64,000 nt of DNA from Piscicola geometra. Taxonomy: Eukaryota > Annelida > Clitellata > Hirudinida > Piscicolidae. This document shows, piece by piece, positions 23,666 to 35,100 of this stretch. The notes under the pieces were generated by a model that saw only the letters and a program-made list of their open reading frames with translations, had not been told where the DNA came from and made no database searches. Both the position numbers and the translations under genes were made by a program. Positions within the stretch are counted from its first letter, which is position 1. Each line of letters begins with the position of its first letter. The stretch lies in contig OX030962.1 in the NCBI GenBank assembly GCA_943735955.1, positions 3,235,610 through 3,299,609 on the forward strand. Direction: 5' to 3'.

Positions 23666-24779
23666 TTGCTCTTATAGAGATTGATAACCCTTACATTCAC
23701 TGTACCTAATGAAAATCACGTAGAATTTAACGGTGAATCTATTTAAGTTTTGAAAGAAATACATAAAAATATAATTATGAATTTATACCCAATTAATTCA
23801 TAACTTTAAATTACAAATTCACTATATTACTAGATTATAAAATCTGGACGCAGGATAACACCAACCGCGCGGTTACGCTATCCTGCGACAATATTGTCGC
23901 AGGATATAATCTTCGGTATTTTAATGAGAAGGTTGAGTCTGAATGGTTGCAACAACATTGTCAATATTGGGTTCGAGTTCTGTTGTTGCAAGCCTCAAAG
24001 TCGAACAAAGATTATCATCAGTCAAAGATGATTTTTATTTGTGTTCATGACTGAAAACGTTTGTTCACACATCGTATGTGCTGCCACATTCAGACAAGAT
24101 TCGGCAAGCCAAATCTTTGACCGCTCCATATTTAACTGAACTTAGACTTCCATAAAAAGTTAAAATAGAGTTATGCTGAAACGCAAACTTTAATTCTGGT
24201 GAACATTGAAGATCAATGACTTCTAACTGACATTGCTCAGATACGGATTCTACAGCACAAGAGAAAGGGTCACGGATGAAGTTGAATAAATCCTTATGCT
24301 CCCTGAATGCATCAAAACGTTCATTTAATTCCTTTAGTAACTCTTCACAACTGTCGTGGTATTTATTGAAGTCACACTGGTATTCCTTCAGAAAAGCTGA
24401 ACAAACAGGAAAAGGACATAAATTACCAGGTTGCAGATTCGAACAAAACAGCCGTAGCTTAAACGTGAATGACAGCAGCTCTTGGTCAACTATTTGAATA
24501 TGGAATAAATTATTTTTTTGGAAAAAATGATTGTCCTAACCGATTGATTGAACTTATTAACTTTTTTTATGTTTAAAAGTTCTCATAGAAGATTTATTTT
24601 TTTATAAATAATATAATAAACTTTATATTTTAAGAATAAAGATGAGTTTTCATGAACCCTTTTCAAATTTTTCAAGATTATTTAATACTGATTTTTTTAA
24701 GTTCAATAATTTAAAATGATGTTCCTTATAAATGTTTGCTAAATATGACTCTATTTTACCAATTTAAAATGTTTTTTCA

Positions 24780-24925
24780 TTAACAAATTAATTAATTTCG
24801 AATGTAAAAGCAAAAATTAATTAATTTCCAATGCTTTTTCAACTATTTTGTTGAATATATGGCTTTATTTTACCGATTTAAAACTTTTGTATAAAAAAAT
24901 ACTTAATTTCGAATGCAAATATCTG
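24780..24925 (-). repeat. Right arm of the dispersed inverted repeat
   Basis: Inverse of 21395-21515, with TTCGAATGTAAAAGCAAAAA and TTTTACCGATTTAAAAC. Confidence 0.65.
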
Positions 24926-25661
24926 AAAACAAACCTGAATTTAGTCAGAAATATAGAAGTCCGTTTTACTCATAAAGATGAAAAGAAGGTGTCATTCCGT
25001 GTCATAACCATTTAAAGATGAGTACTTCCCAAATAACAATAAGTTGTGATCTGATATCTATACAATCTATAACACCAAAAGAATATTAAAAAAAATTTTT
25101 TTGAAGAGGATACAATATTTGAAGGAAATTCTACTGAAAACGAATGCTTATAGAAACAATCAGAGAAAAAAAGCATAAAAATTAATAATTCAGAATACAT
25201 TTTAAAAAATTGATATGAATATTATTTTCTTAATTATATAAACAAAATAGATTTATAGCAATAGCTGGTACATCAGGGAAACAAATGTAGTTAGCAGAAT
25301 GAAGTAATATATCTGGTAGGTAGCGTGATCTACAGTTTCCAAAGTACAAAACTAAAAGCACAGATTAGTAAAATAGGATGAATAGGAAAGCGCTAAACTA
25401 TTGAGCCAAATTTCTCTTCCACATTCACATTGCGATTCTATCCACCTTCTCCAGCTCGAAGTCATCATGCATGTAGTTAGAACCCTCTGGCCAACTCACA
25501 CCAGATTACACCCAAGACTCCCACAAACCAAATTATTACTTGAACCCTACTACAACTTTACCACGAACACCCCCCTAACAACATCAAACAATCAATAAAT
25601 CAAAATCAATCAAATAAATTTCTATAGCGCTATTTCATCAAATTGAAAAACAATGTAACAT
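24926..25661. other. AT-rich sequence downstream of the TRIM gene
   Basis: No gene recognised. The TRIM stop is at its right edge, so part may be TRIM 3' UTR. TATAGCGC near 25625 is a word also seen in the SINE tails. Confidence 0.5.
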
Positions 25662-28031
25662 TCACAACTCAAAGACTTCGAGGCCTACACTGGTGGCGAC
25701 GGCAAGCAGGTTGGCGTGCTGCAGGTAAGACAGTCCCCATGGCCTTCCCTTGGTGCTTGCCACATGGGCGATCAAACCTCCTTCCGAGCTGAAGAGACCA
25801 ACGCCCTTGATGGCCTGGTCCACCACAAAGATGTTGTTGCAGTCGTCGACAGCGACACCCTGCGGCTGCATCTCCTTGCTGCCGTCGAAGCTGCAGCTGC
25901 ATGAGAACTTGAGCAGCTGCTCACCAGTCAGCGACAAGACTTTCACCTGCTTCGAACCGGCGTCTGAAACGATGATGCGGTCCTGGTGGTCGACTGCCAC
26001 GAAGCTGCACTCGTCGACTTCTCCGTCTCCGTGACCTCTCAGTGCAAACTCCGAGCGCTTCTCAAGCAAGTTGGACGTCGCCTCGTAAAGGGTCAGTCTG
26101 TGAGGTCTTGTGCCAGTGTCCGATACGACGTACTGACCAGAGCTGGTGAGGGCAATGCCGGTGGGTCGGTCCTCGAAGTTGGGGCTGATGGTGCTCACCT
26201 TGGAACACTTGCCTGAGTCGTCGAGTCGCAACTGGCGGATGGAGCGACTGCTTTGGTCGGTGAGCACGAGGCTGTTGCTTGCTTGCACATAGAGCATGCT
26301 CCAAGGCTCCAGAACCTGCCGCAAAGTCAACGCCCCTCGCTGCACGCCACTCAGGTCGAACAATCTGATGCGCTTGTCGGCATTGACAGCCTTCGAGTCA
26401 CAAGCAGCCAGCAACCAATCACCCTTCACCTGCAGGAAGCAGCAGTCTCGACACAACTTGAAACCAGTGGCAGTCCAGTTGAGCTTCTTGACTGGACAGA
26501 GCTCCAGTTTTGTGCTCAAACGGCAACTGAGTCTCCTGCCCAGGCCCTGGATCAGCTGGTCTCTGCTGGGCACTCCAAAGAGCTTGTCTGCCTGAGCGTC
26601 GTTGTGCATTTGCAGTCTGGTGACCTTGCGTGGGGGAGGCACTGCTGCTGGGAAGGAAAACAAGTCCTTCGTCGCCCTCTTCTCCTTGGCCATTGCTTGC
26701 GAGGGTCTCGATGGTTTGGAGGAGGTGTTAATGGGAGGTTGCTTGAGAGACGATGATGATGATGATGATGAGGTTGGAAGAGAGGATGATGATGATGAAG
26801 ATATGAGTGATGAAGATGAGTTCTTGGTGGATTTGGGATTTTCATTGAGGTCTCTCTTATTGCAAAACTTTTGCAAGTCAATTGTCTTCTTTGACTTTTC
26901 CAGGTTTCCGAGGATGATGTTGATTGAGGGCTTGAAGGCATACAGCTCCTGTGAAAAGGCCTTGAACTCCTTGTGTTTGTGGTCTTTGACAAACTTCTCA
27001 ATGTTTGAAACGTCACTCAAGAAGGTTCTAGAGACTTTGCCACTTTTGAAGGTTTTCAAACTCGCTAAATGTTCATTCAGAATACCTGAGTCGTCCTCGA
27101 TGCACTTGCAGGCAGTGGCTGTCTCCCTGGCGAACTCTTGTTGGCTCTGCTTGATGCTGCTCAAGAGCTGAGACTGCAACTTTTCAATCTCCTGGATGGC
27201 CTCTCGGGAAGCCTTTCTGATGTCATCTTCACAACTCAGGCAGTTTGTCAGCTGGTTTTCCTTGAAAGAATTCAGTGCATGCAGAATCGATTCACTTTTT
27301 TGCAGCTTACTCATAAGTTCTTTTTTGATGCCCTCCACTCGATCCTCCAGACCTGAGAGCACCTGAGATACCTTCTTCACCAGGTGACTACTGTGCTCAC
27401 CTAACAGACACACAGTGCACAGCACGACTGAGCAGTCCTCGCAAACGTACTTCAACTCGTTCTTGTGTTTTGCGCACAGCGTCTCGTCCACCTCCTTTGC
27501 ACTTTCTGTCTTGTCTTCATCTTTCAATTCCTTCTTTGGTTCTTCTTCGTCTTTGATGATGGTGTGGTCATGGAAGATTTTCGCTAGAGAGTGGTGAGAC
27601 AAGCACTCACTGCAAAAGGCCTTCTCGCACTGGAGGCAAAATGCGTTTGCAGCTTGTTCGCGTTTCTGAAACCTACAAATTGAACAATGTCCAAACTTCA
27701 AACTCCTGATTTTGGTTTTCTGCTGTGATGATTCGATGGCAGTGAGAAGATCGAGAATTTGTGCAATTCTGAAGTCGTCTGACAAATAGCGAACTCCTCC
27801 TTGAGGTACGTAGCAGATCTTTCTGCAAGTGGGGCATGGGAAGTTGCTGACAGGAACCAGACGGGTCCGATTCACCGACTCGAAAAAGCTCTTGAGACAC
27901 TCCAGACAGAAAGTATGCTGGCATGGCAACACCTTTGGAGAAACAAACTGGTCCATGCATATGGAACAAGTTGTCAGAAAACGAGCGTGTTCTTCCAAAT
28001 CTGTTTCTTGTTCTTTCTTGTTGCAAGCCAT
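25662..28031 (-). CDS. TRIM-NHL protein, probable RING E3 ubiquitin ligase
   Basis: A 789-residue intronless reading frame. Residues 22-69 form a C3HC4 RING (C22, C25, C37, H39, C42, C45, C66, C69). Two B-boxes follow (CSICRFQKREQAANAFCLQC...; CAKHKNELKYVCEDC...CLLGEHSSH, about residues 114-225). Next come a coiled coil (to about 390), a serine-rich low-complexity linker (about 400-450, with a GAT-repeat origin) and a C-terminal NHL beta-propeller with blades such as GVAVDDCNNIFVVD, FVAVDHQDRIIVSDAG and VVSDTG. No filamin repeat is seen, unlike TRIM2/3/71. By family, the RING would recruit E2-ubiquitin and the propeller would bind protein or RNA. The gene is head to head with TACC, about 1.1 kb apart. 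Absence of introns could mean a retrocopy, but the frame is intact. Confidence 0.95.
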   Translation of the reverse strand: MACNKKEQETDLEEHARFLTTCSICMDQFVSPKVLPCQHTFCLECLKSFFESVNRTRLVPVSNFPCPTCRKICYVPQGGVRYLSDDFRIAQILDLLTAIESSQQKTKIRSLKFGHCSICRFQKREQAANAFCLQCEKAFCSECLSHHSLAKIFHDHTIIKDEEEPKKELKDEDKTESAKEVDETLCAKHKNELKYVCEDCSVVLCTVCLLGEHSSHLVKKVSQVLSGLEDRVEGIKKELMSKLQKSESILHALNSFKENQLTNCLSCEDDIRKASREAIQEIEKLQSQLLSSIKQSQQEFARETATACKCIEDDSGILNEHLASLKTFKSGKVSRTFLSDVSNIEKFVKDHKHKEFKAFSQELYAFKPSINIILGNLEKSKKTIDLQKFCNKRDLNENPKSTKNSSSSLISSSSSSSLPTSSSSSSSSLKQPPINTSSKPSRPSQAMAKEKRATKDLFSFPAAVPPPRKVTRLQMHNDAQADKLFGVPSRDQLIQGLGRRLSCRLSTKLELCPVKKLNWTATGFKLCRDCCFLQVKGDWLLAACDSKAVNADKRIRLFDLSGVQRGALTLRQVLEPWSMLYVQASNSLVLTDQSSRSIRQLRLDDSGKCSKVSTISPNFEDRPTGIALTSSGQYVVSDTGTRPHRLTLYEATSNLLEKRSEFALRGHGDGEVDECSFVAVDHQDRIIVSDAGSKQVKVLSLTGEQLLKFSCSCSFDGSKEMQPQGVAVDDCNNIFVVDQAIKGVGLFSSEGGLIAHVASTKGRPWGLSYLQHANLLAVATSVGLEVFEL

Positions 28032-29120
28032 ATCTAGAATCTAGATAATTGCAGAAATTAAAAAAAACATTTTTTTAAAGTGTACGTGAAAAAAGTATTA
28101 TTCTTAAATGTAAAATAACTCAGGTAAGTTTAGAGACCTACCAATAACTCAATGAGGAAGTGAACATAATTATTTAAATTTGAAATGTGCCTTTTTTCAA
28201 ATCTCAGTAAGTAAGTAAGATACTTTCATCATATACTATTTCGAGATACTTTTTGCTAACTAAGTTTAAAAATATTAACAAATATAATTAAAAATTATCA
28301 TTGGAATAAAAAAATTGGCGGTACCGTTCCTCTCATACGAGCCTTCACAGCATTTTAAATATTAATTCTCAAAATTTAAAGTTAATTTTCTTTAAAAATC
28401 TTTATCTTAAAGGAGAAATACAAATTTCAAACTATTTTTATTAGATAAATTCAGAATCTTCCGTTATTGTAGGCATAAACCCTTTATGTCATATGATAAA
28501 AGTTACAATAGATATGCCTGGGTTTGATATGACAAACCTATTGTACACTAATGAATTGTAATTAAATAACTCTAAAGCTTCATCTTACAGAAGATATTCC
28601 AAAGCGAAAATATACGAATACGGACATTTCTATTGTGAACTATAAAGAAGCATGGACAAGGAGAACCGAGAGCGCCTAAGTCTGCATAGGCCTGCCCTGC
28701 ACAGGCCTCCCTTGAAGGAAGTGAGTTCCACTGTTTTATCCATCGTAGACTTCATATAAATAATTTCACGCATTTGCTCGCTGAAAAGGTGAGCTGTTGA
28801 AATGTTTAAAAGCCAGCAAGTAAGGGGTGTAGATAAAATGCGAAACGGCGAGAATTAACGTGGTAAAAAAAGCGAGGCGAAATATCTCTAATTGAATTTT
28901 TTTTAGTTACATTAAAATATTTAGGGTTAAGGTTAGTGCTAGAATAGAATAATTTCCCAAAATTCGCGCAAAATTTTGACTTTTTAATTACGTTAAATGT
29001 CGTCTTTCGCATTTCACCTACACCCGCAATTAAGTTGTGAGAAAGTTCTAATGCTGAGGCGAGTGCATGGCCAGCTCATATTAGGCATATTTAATCCACT
29101 TCAAGGTACTGTCCCCTCTC
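28032..29120. other. Shared upstream region between the TRIM and TACC genes
   Basis: AT-rich. No repeats of known type and no convincing core promoter element seen. It must hold the TRIM promoter and perhaps TACC upstream sequence or an intron. A GC-richer patch at 28660-28735 resembles nothing I can name. Confidence 0.5.
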
Positions 29121-32100
29121 TTGGCCAATGCTGAGACTGCCAAGACGACAATGAAGCAGGGCGCACCACCCACCTCGCAAGGCGCCGAGGAGGAGGAGGG
29201 CAAGGTGTGGCTGGAAGACGAGTTGGATGTGGCAGAGTTTGTGGAGGTGAAGCAGGCGTCTGCTGGGATGGATCTGCAGCAGATGAGGATGAGGGTTGAT
29301 GCAGTGGAGGGTTCGGAGGCAGGGAGAGAGGAGGGAGGAGCGATGGAGGGTTGTGTAAAGATGTTGCAAGGAATGAAGTTGGTGGGGGGAGATGTTGGTA
29401 GGGATGGTGGTCTGGAGCAGGATGATGGTGGCAAGAGGGTGAAGTTGGGTGAGGAGGGTTTGCCTGGTTTGGTGAAGGGCGCTGCAGTTGAGAATGGTAA
29501 TGAAAGGGTGGAAGACAAGGTCTCAAGTGAGGGGGCTTCAGAGAATGTTGATCCACCTGGTGGCAGAGACGGAGAATTAGAGTGGTTGAGTGGCAGGAAA
29601 GAAGAAGAAGATGAAGAGGTAGAGAGAGGGAGGTTTATGGGGGAAGAAGAGGGAAAATTGTCTGTCAGTCTATGCAAAGAAGGTGGTGATGATGAAGATA
29701 AGAAAGAGGTTTCAACTAGTGTTGTTGAGGAGGAGAAGGATGGAGGAGATGCGATAGTGCCTATTGATGATGATAAGATGGAAGTTGAAATGGAGAGGGA
29801 AGAATGTGGTAGGGGCATTTCAAATGCTGACAAAGATTTTCCTAGTGGTGTGGAGGAGGATGGGGTTGTACAAGTGTCACATGTGGGTGTGGAGGAGGAT
29901 GGGGATGTACAAGTGTCACATGGGGGTGTACAAGTGTCACATGGTGGTGTGGAGGGGGATGGGGGTGTACAAGTGTCACATGTGGGTGTGGAGACTGCTG
30001 CAGAGATTTCAAGTAGTGGAAATGTTGCATGCAAGTCTGAAAGGGGAACTGAGATTGAAAGAGATGGAGATGAGACAGACTCTGTTCAGTGCGAAGGTCT
30101 TGCCAAAGAAGAAGTGTTTGCAACCGCCTCGACCACTGTCACGAATGTCATGAATGTCAGTGTAGCCACCAGTGCCACCAATGCTTCAGCAACAGATCTC
30201 CTTTCCGGACCAACCACCCCACTGCCACACGTGTCAACTTCTCCCGCCATCGCACCCACCAAAGGCTCATACAAGATCGACTGGGAGCACTTCAACGAAG
30301 ACTCGAACCCTCTCACTCTTACCTTCCTACCTCCTTCTCAACTTCCTTCCATCCCTCCTTCCAACCCTCCTTCCATCCCTCCTTCCACTCCTCCTTCCAT
30401 CCCTCCTTCCAACCCTCCTTCCATCCCTCCACCTTCAACTTCAACCCTCCCTTCTCCACCACAGTCAGCCTCATCCCTTCCCACGACAGCCGATGCACTC
30501 GACCACTCCAAGACTGCATGTGCCATCACTCCTGCCTCCTCCGCCTCCAAGCACCTGTGCAGTGGTGCTGATGATGATGTTCCGACAAGAGGTCCTGCAT
30601 CAAAATGCCATGACGTCACACTCGCGCAGTCCCTTCCACTAGCGCCCACCAAAGCCTCCTGCAACATCGACTGGAGTAACTTTGATGAAAACTCAGATCC
30701 TTCCATTTTTTGCCTCCAACCTCCTCTCATTGCTTGCCCACCATCTCCCATCACAGAGCAGTCCTCATCCCCTCCACTGACCGCTCCTAACTACCTCCCT
30801 CTTGTCAACCTCCACCATGACTCAAGCCAAACTGCAAGTGGCACTCCCATGCAAGGAGGCGCAAAGATTAGAGATGCTGAGCAATGTGAGGGGGCGGCAC
30901 ACACCACGACCACTCCACTCCCACCAGACGTACCTTTCATCTCACACTCTCCCGCCATCGCACCCACCAAAGGCTCGTACGAGATCGACTGGGATCAATT
31001 TAATGAGGACTCGAACCCTTACAGCGCATCTTCCCAACCTCGCATCTCTTCTGCCATTCCTCCCTCATCTGAACACCTTCCATCTTCTCCGCAGACAACC
31101 ATTGTTGATGATGTTGCATGCGAGTCTGAAAGGGGAACTGAGATTGAAAGAGATGGAGATGAGACAGACTCTGTTCAGTGCGAAGGTCTTGCCAAAGAAG
31201 AAGTGTTTGCAACCGCCTCGACCACTGTCACGAATGTCATGAATGTCAGTGTAGCCACCAGTGCCACCAATGCTTCAGCAACAGATCTCCTTTCCGGACC
31301 AACCACCCCACTGCCACACGTGTCAACTTCTCCCGCCATCGCACCCACCAAAGGCTCATACAAGATCGACTGGGAGCACTTCAACGAAGACTCGAACCCT
31401 CTCACTCTTACCTTCCTACCTCCTTCTCAACTTCCTTCCATCCCTCCTTCCATCCCTCCTTCCAACCCTCCTTCCATCCCTCCACCTTCAACTTCAACCC
31501 TCCCTTCTCCACCACAGTCAGCCTCATCCCTTCCCACGACAGCCGATGCACTCGACCACTCCAAGACTGCATGTGCCATCACTCCTGCCTCCTCCGCCTC
31601 CAAGCACCTGTGCAGTGGTGCTGATGATGATGTTCCGACAAGAGGTCCTGCATCAAAATGCCATGACGTCACACTCGCGCAGTCCCTTCCACTAGCGCCC
31701 ACCAAAGCCTCCTGCAACATCGACTGGAGTAACTTTGATGAAAACTCAGATCCTTCCATTTTTTGCCTCCAACCTCCTCTCATTGCTTGCCCACCATCTC
31801 CCATCACAGAGCAGTCCTCATCCCCTCCACTGACCGCTCCTAACTACCTCCCTTTTGTCAACCTCCACCATGACTCAAGCCAAACTGCAAGTGGCACTCC
31901 CATGCAAGGAGGCGCAAAGATTAGAGATGCTGAGCAATGTGAGGGGGCGGCACACACCACGACCACTCCACTCCCACCAGACGTACCTTTCATCTCACAC
32001 TCTCCCGCCATCGCACCCACCAAAGGCTCGTACGAGATCGACTGGGATCAATTCAATGAAGACTCGAACCCTTACAGCGCATCTTCCCAACCTCGCATCT

Positions 32101-35100
32101 CTTCTGCCATTCCTCCCTCATCTGAACACCTTCCATCTTCTCCGCAGACAACCATTGTTGATGATGTTGCATGCGAGTCTGAAAGGGGAACTGAGATTGA
32201 AAGAGATGGAGATGAGACAGACTCTGTTCAGTGCGAAGGTCTTGCCAAAGAAGAAGTGTTTGCAACCGCCTCGACCACTGTCACGAATGTCATGAATGTC
32301 AGTGTAGCCACCAGTGCCACCAATGCTTCAGCAACAGATCTCCTTTCCGGACCAACCACCCCACTGCCACACGTGTCAACTTCTCCCGCCATCGCACCCA
32401 CCAAAGGCTCATACAAGATCGACTGGGAGCACTTCAACGAAGACTCGAACCCTCTCACTCTTACCTCCCTACCTCCTTCTCAACTTCCTTCCATCCCTCC
32501 TTCCAACCCTCCTTCCAACCCTCCTTCCATCCCTCCTTCCAACCCTCCTTCCAACCCTCCTTCCATCCCTCCACCTTCAACTTCAACCCTCCCTTCTCCA
32601 CCACAGTCAGCCTCATCCCTTCCCACGACAGCCGATGCACTCGACCACTCCAAGACTGCATGTGCCATCACTCCTGCCTCCTCCGCCTCCAAGCACCTGT
32701 GCAGTGGTGCTGATGATGATGTTCCGACAAGAGGTCCTGCATCAAAATGCCATGACGTCACACTCGCGCAGTCCCTTCCACTAGCGCCCACCAAAGCCTC
32801 CTGCAACATCGACTGGAGTAACTTTGATGAAAACTCAGATCCTTCCATTTTTTGCCTCCAACCTCCTCTCATTGCTTGCCCACCATCTCCCATCACAGAG
32901 CAGTCCTCATCCCCTCCACTGACCGCTCCTAACTACCTCCCTTTTGTCAACCTCCACCATGACTCAAGCCAAACTGCAAGTGGCACTCCCATGCAAGGAG
33001 GCGCAAAGATTAGAGATGCTGAGCAATGTGAGGGGGCGGCACACACCACGACCACTCCACTCCCACCAGACGTACCTTTCATCTCACACTCTCCCGCCAT
33101 CGCACCCACCAAAGGCTCGTACAAGATCGACTGGGATCAATTTAATGAGGACTCGAACCCTTACAGCGCATCTTCCCAACCTCGCATCTCGTCTGCCATT
33201 CCTCCCTCATCTGAACACCTTCCATCTTCTCCGCAGAGAACCATTGTTGATGATGTTGCATGCGAGTCTGAAAGGGGAACTGAGATTGAAAGAGATGGAG
33301 ATGAGACAGACTCTGTTCAGTGCGAAGGTCTTGCCAAAGAAGAAGTGTTTGCAACCGCCTCGACCACTGTCACGAATGTCATGAATGTCAGTGTAGCCAC
33401 CAGTGCCACCAATGCTTCAGCAACAGATCTCCTTTCCGGACCAACCACCCCACTGCCACACGTGTCAACTTCTCCCGCCATCGCACCCACCAAAGGCTCA
33501 TACAAGATCGACTGGGAGCACTTCAACGAAGACTCGAACCCTCTCACTCTTACCTTCCTACCTCCTTCTCAACTTCCTTCCATCCCTCCTTCCAACCCTC
33601 CTTCCACCCCTCCTTCCATCCCTCCTTCCAACCCTCCTTCCATCCCTCCACCTTCAACTTCAACCCTCCCTTCTCCACCACAGTCAGCCTCATCCCTTCC
33701 CACGACAGCCGATGCACTCGACCACTCCAAGACTGCATGTGCCATCACTCCTGCCTCCTCCGCCTCCAAGCATCTGTCCACTGGTGCTCATGATGATGTT
33801 CCGACAAGAGGTCCTGCATCAAAATGCCATGACGTCACACTCGCGCAGTCCCTTCCACTAGCGCCCACCAAAGCCTCCTGCAACATCGACTGGAGTAACT
33901 TTGATGAAAACTCAGATCCTTCCATTTTTTGCCTCCAACCTCCTCTCATTGCTTGCCCACCATCTCCCATCACAGAGCAGTCCTCATCGCCTCCACTGAC
34001 CGCTCCTAACTACCTCCCTTTTGTCAACCTCCACCATGACTCAAGCCAAACTGCAAGTGGCACTCCCATGCAAGGAGGCGCAAAGATTAGAGATGCTGAG
34101 CAATGTGAGGGGGCGGCACACACCACGACCACTCCACTCCCACCAGACGTACCTTTCATCTCACACTCTCCCGCCATCGCACCCACCAAAGGCTCGTACG
34201 AGATCGACTGGGATCAATTTAATGAGGACTCGAACCCTTACAGCGCATCTTCCCAACCTCGCATCTCTTCTGCCATTCCTCCCTCATCTGAACACCTTCC
34301 ATCTTCTCCGCAGACAACCATTGTTGATGATGTTGCATGCGAGTCTGAAAGGGGAACTGAGATTGAAAGAGATGGAGATGAGACAGACTCTGTTCAGTGC
34401 GAAGGTCTTGCCAAAGAAGAAGTGTTTGCAACCGCCTCGACCACTGTCACGAATGTCATGAATGTCAGTGTAGCCACCAGTGCCACCAATGCTTCAGCAA
34501 CAGATCTCCTTTCCGGACCAACCACCCCACTGCCACACGTGTCAACTTCTCCCGCCATCGCACCCACCAAAGGCTCATACAAGATCGACTGGGAGCACTT
34601 CAACGAAGACTCGAACCCTCTCACTCTTACCTTCCTACCTCCTTCTCAACTTCCTTCCATCCCTCCTTCCAACCCTCCTTCCACCCCTCCTTCCATCCCT
34701 CCTTCCAACCCTCCTTCCATCCCTCCACCTTCAACTTCAACCCTCCCTTCTCCACCACAGTCAGCCTCATCCCTTCCCACGACAGCCGATGCACTCGACC
34801 ACTCCAAGACTGCATGTGCCATCACTCCTGCCTCCTCCGCCTCCAAGCATCTGTCCACTGGTGCTCATGATGATGTTCCGACAAGAGGTCCTGCATCAAA
34901 ATGCCATGACGTCACACTCGCGCAGTCCCTTCCACTAGCGCCCACCAAAGCCTCCTGCAACATCGACTGGAGTAACTTTGATGAAAACTCAGATCCTTCC
35001 ATTTTTTGCCTCCAACCTCCTCTCATTGCTTGCCCACCATCTCCCATCACAGAGCAGTCCTCATCGCCTCCACTGACCGCTCCTAACTACCTCCCTTTTG

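Larger units (their letters stand above)
23049..23908. mobile_element. MITE with palindrome-bearing terminal inverted repeats
   Basis: Terminal inverted repeats of about 70 bp, almost identical, run from TATCCTGCGACAAT to CGTCCAGATTTTA and inversely at the right end. Each begins with a perfect 28-bp palindrome (23051-23078 and 23879-23906) centred on CAATATTG. The body is AT-rich, without a coding region. It contains a 21-bp tandem repeat and a tRNA-like segment. It sits inside the minus-strand hAT. Confidence 0.9.
22777..24500 (-). mobile_element. Second hAT remnant, interrupted by a MITE
   Basis: CAGGGGTGCACAACC at 22777 is a typical hAT terminus and is followed by CTGAGGGCC. On the minus strand 23910-24450 encodes fragments of a hAT transposase (DPFSCAVESVSEQCQLEVIDLQ; CEQTFSVMNTNK) related to ZBED5/GTF2IRD2-like hATs, with stops. 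The 5' terminus was not found. A separate element occupies 23049-23908. Confidence 0.8.

Noticed and set aside
28660..28735. Possible LINE C-terminal fragment between the TRIM and TACC genes
   Set aside because: The translated motif lacks the expected W..LP or zinc-knuckle residues; support is too weak.
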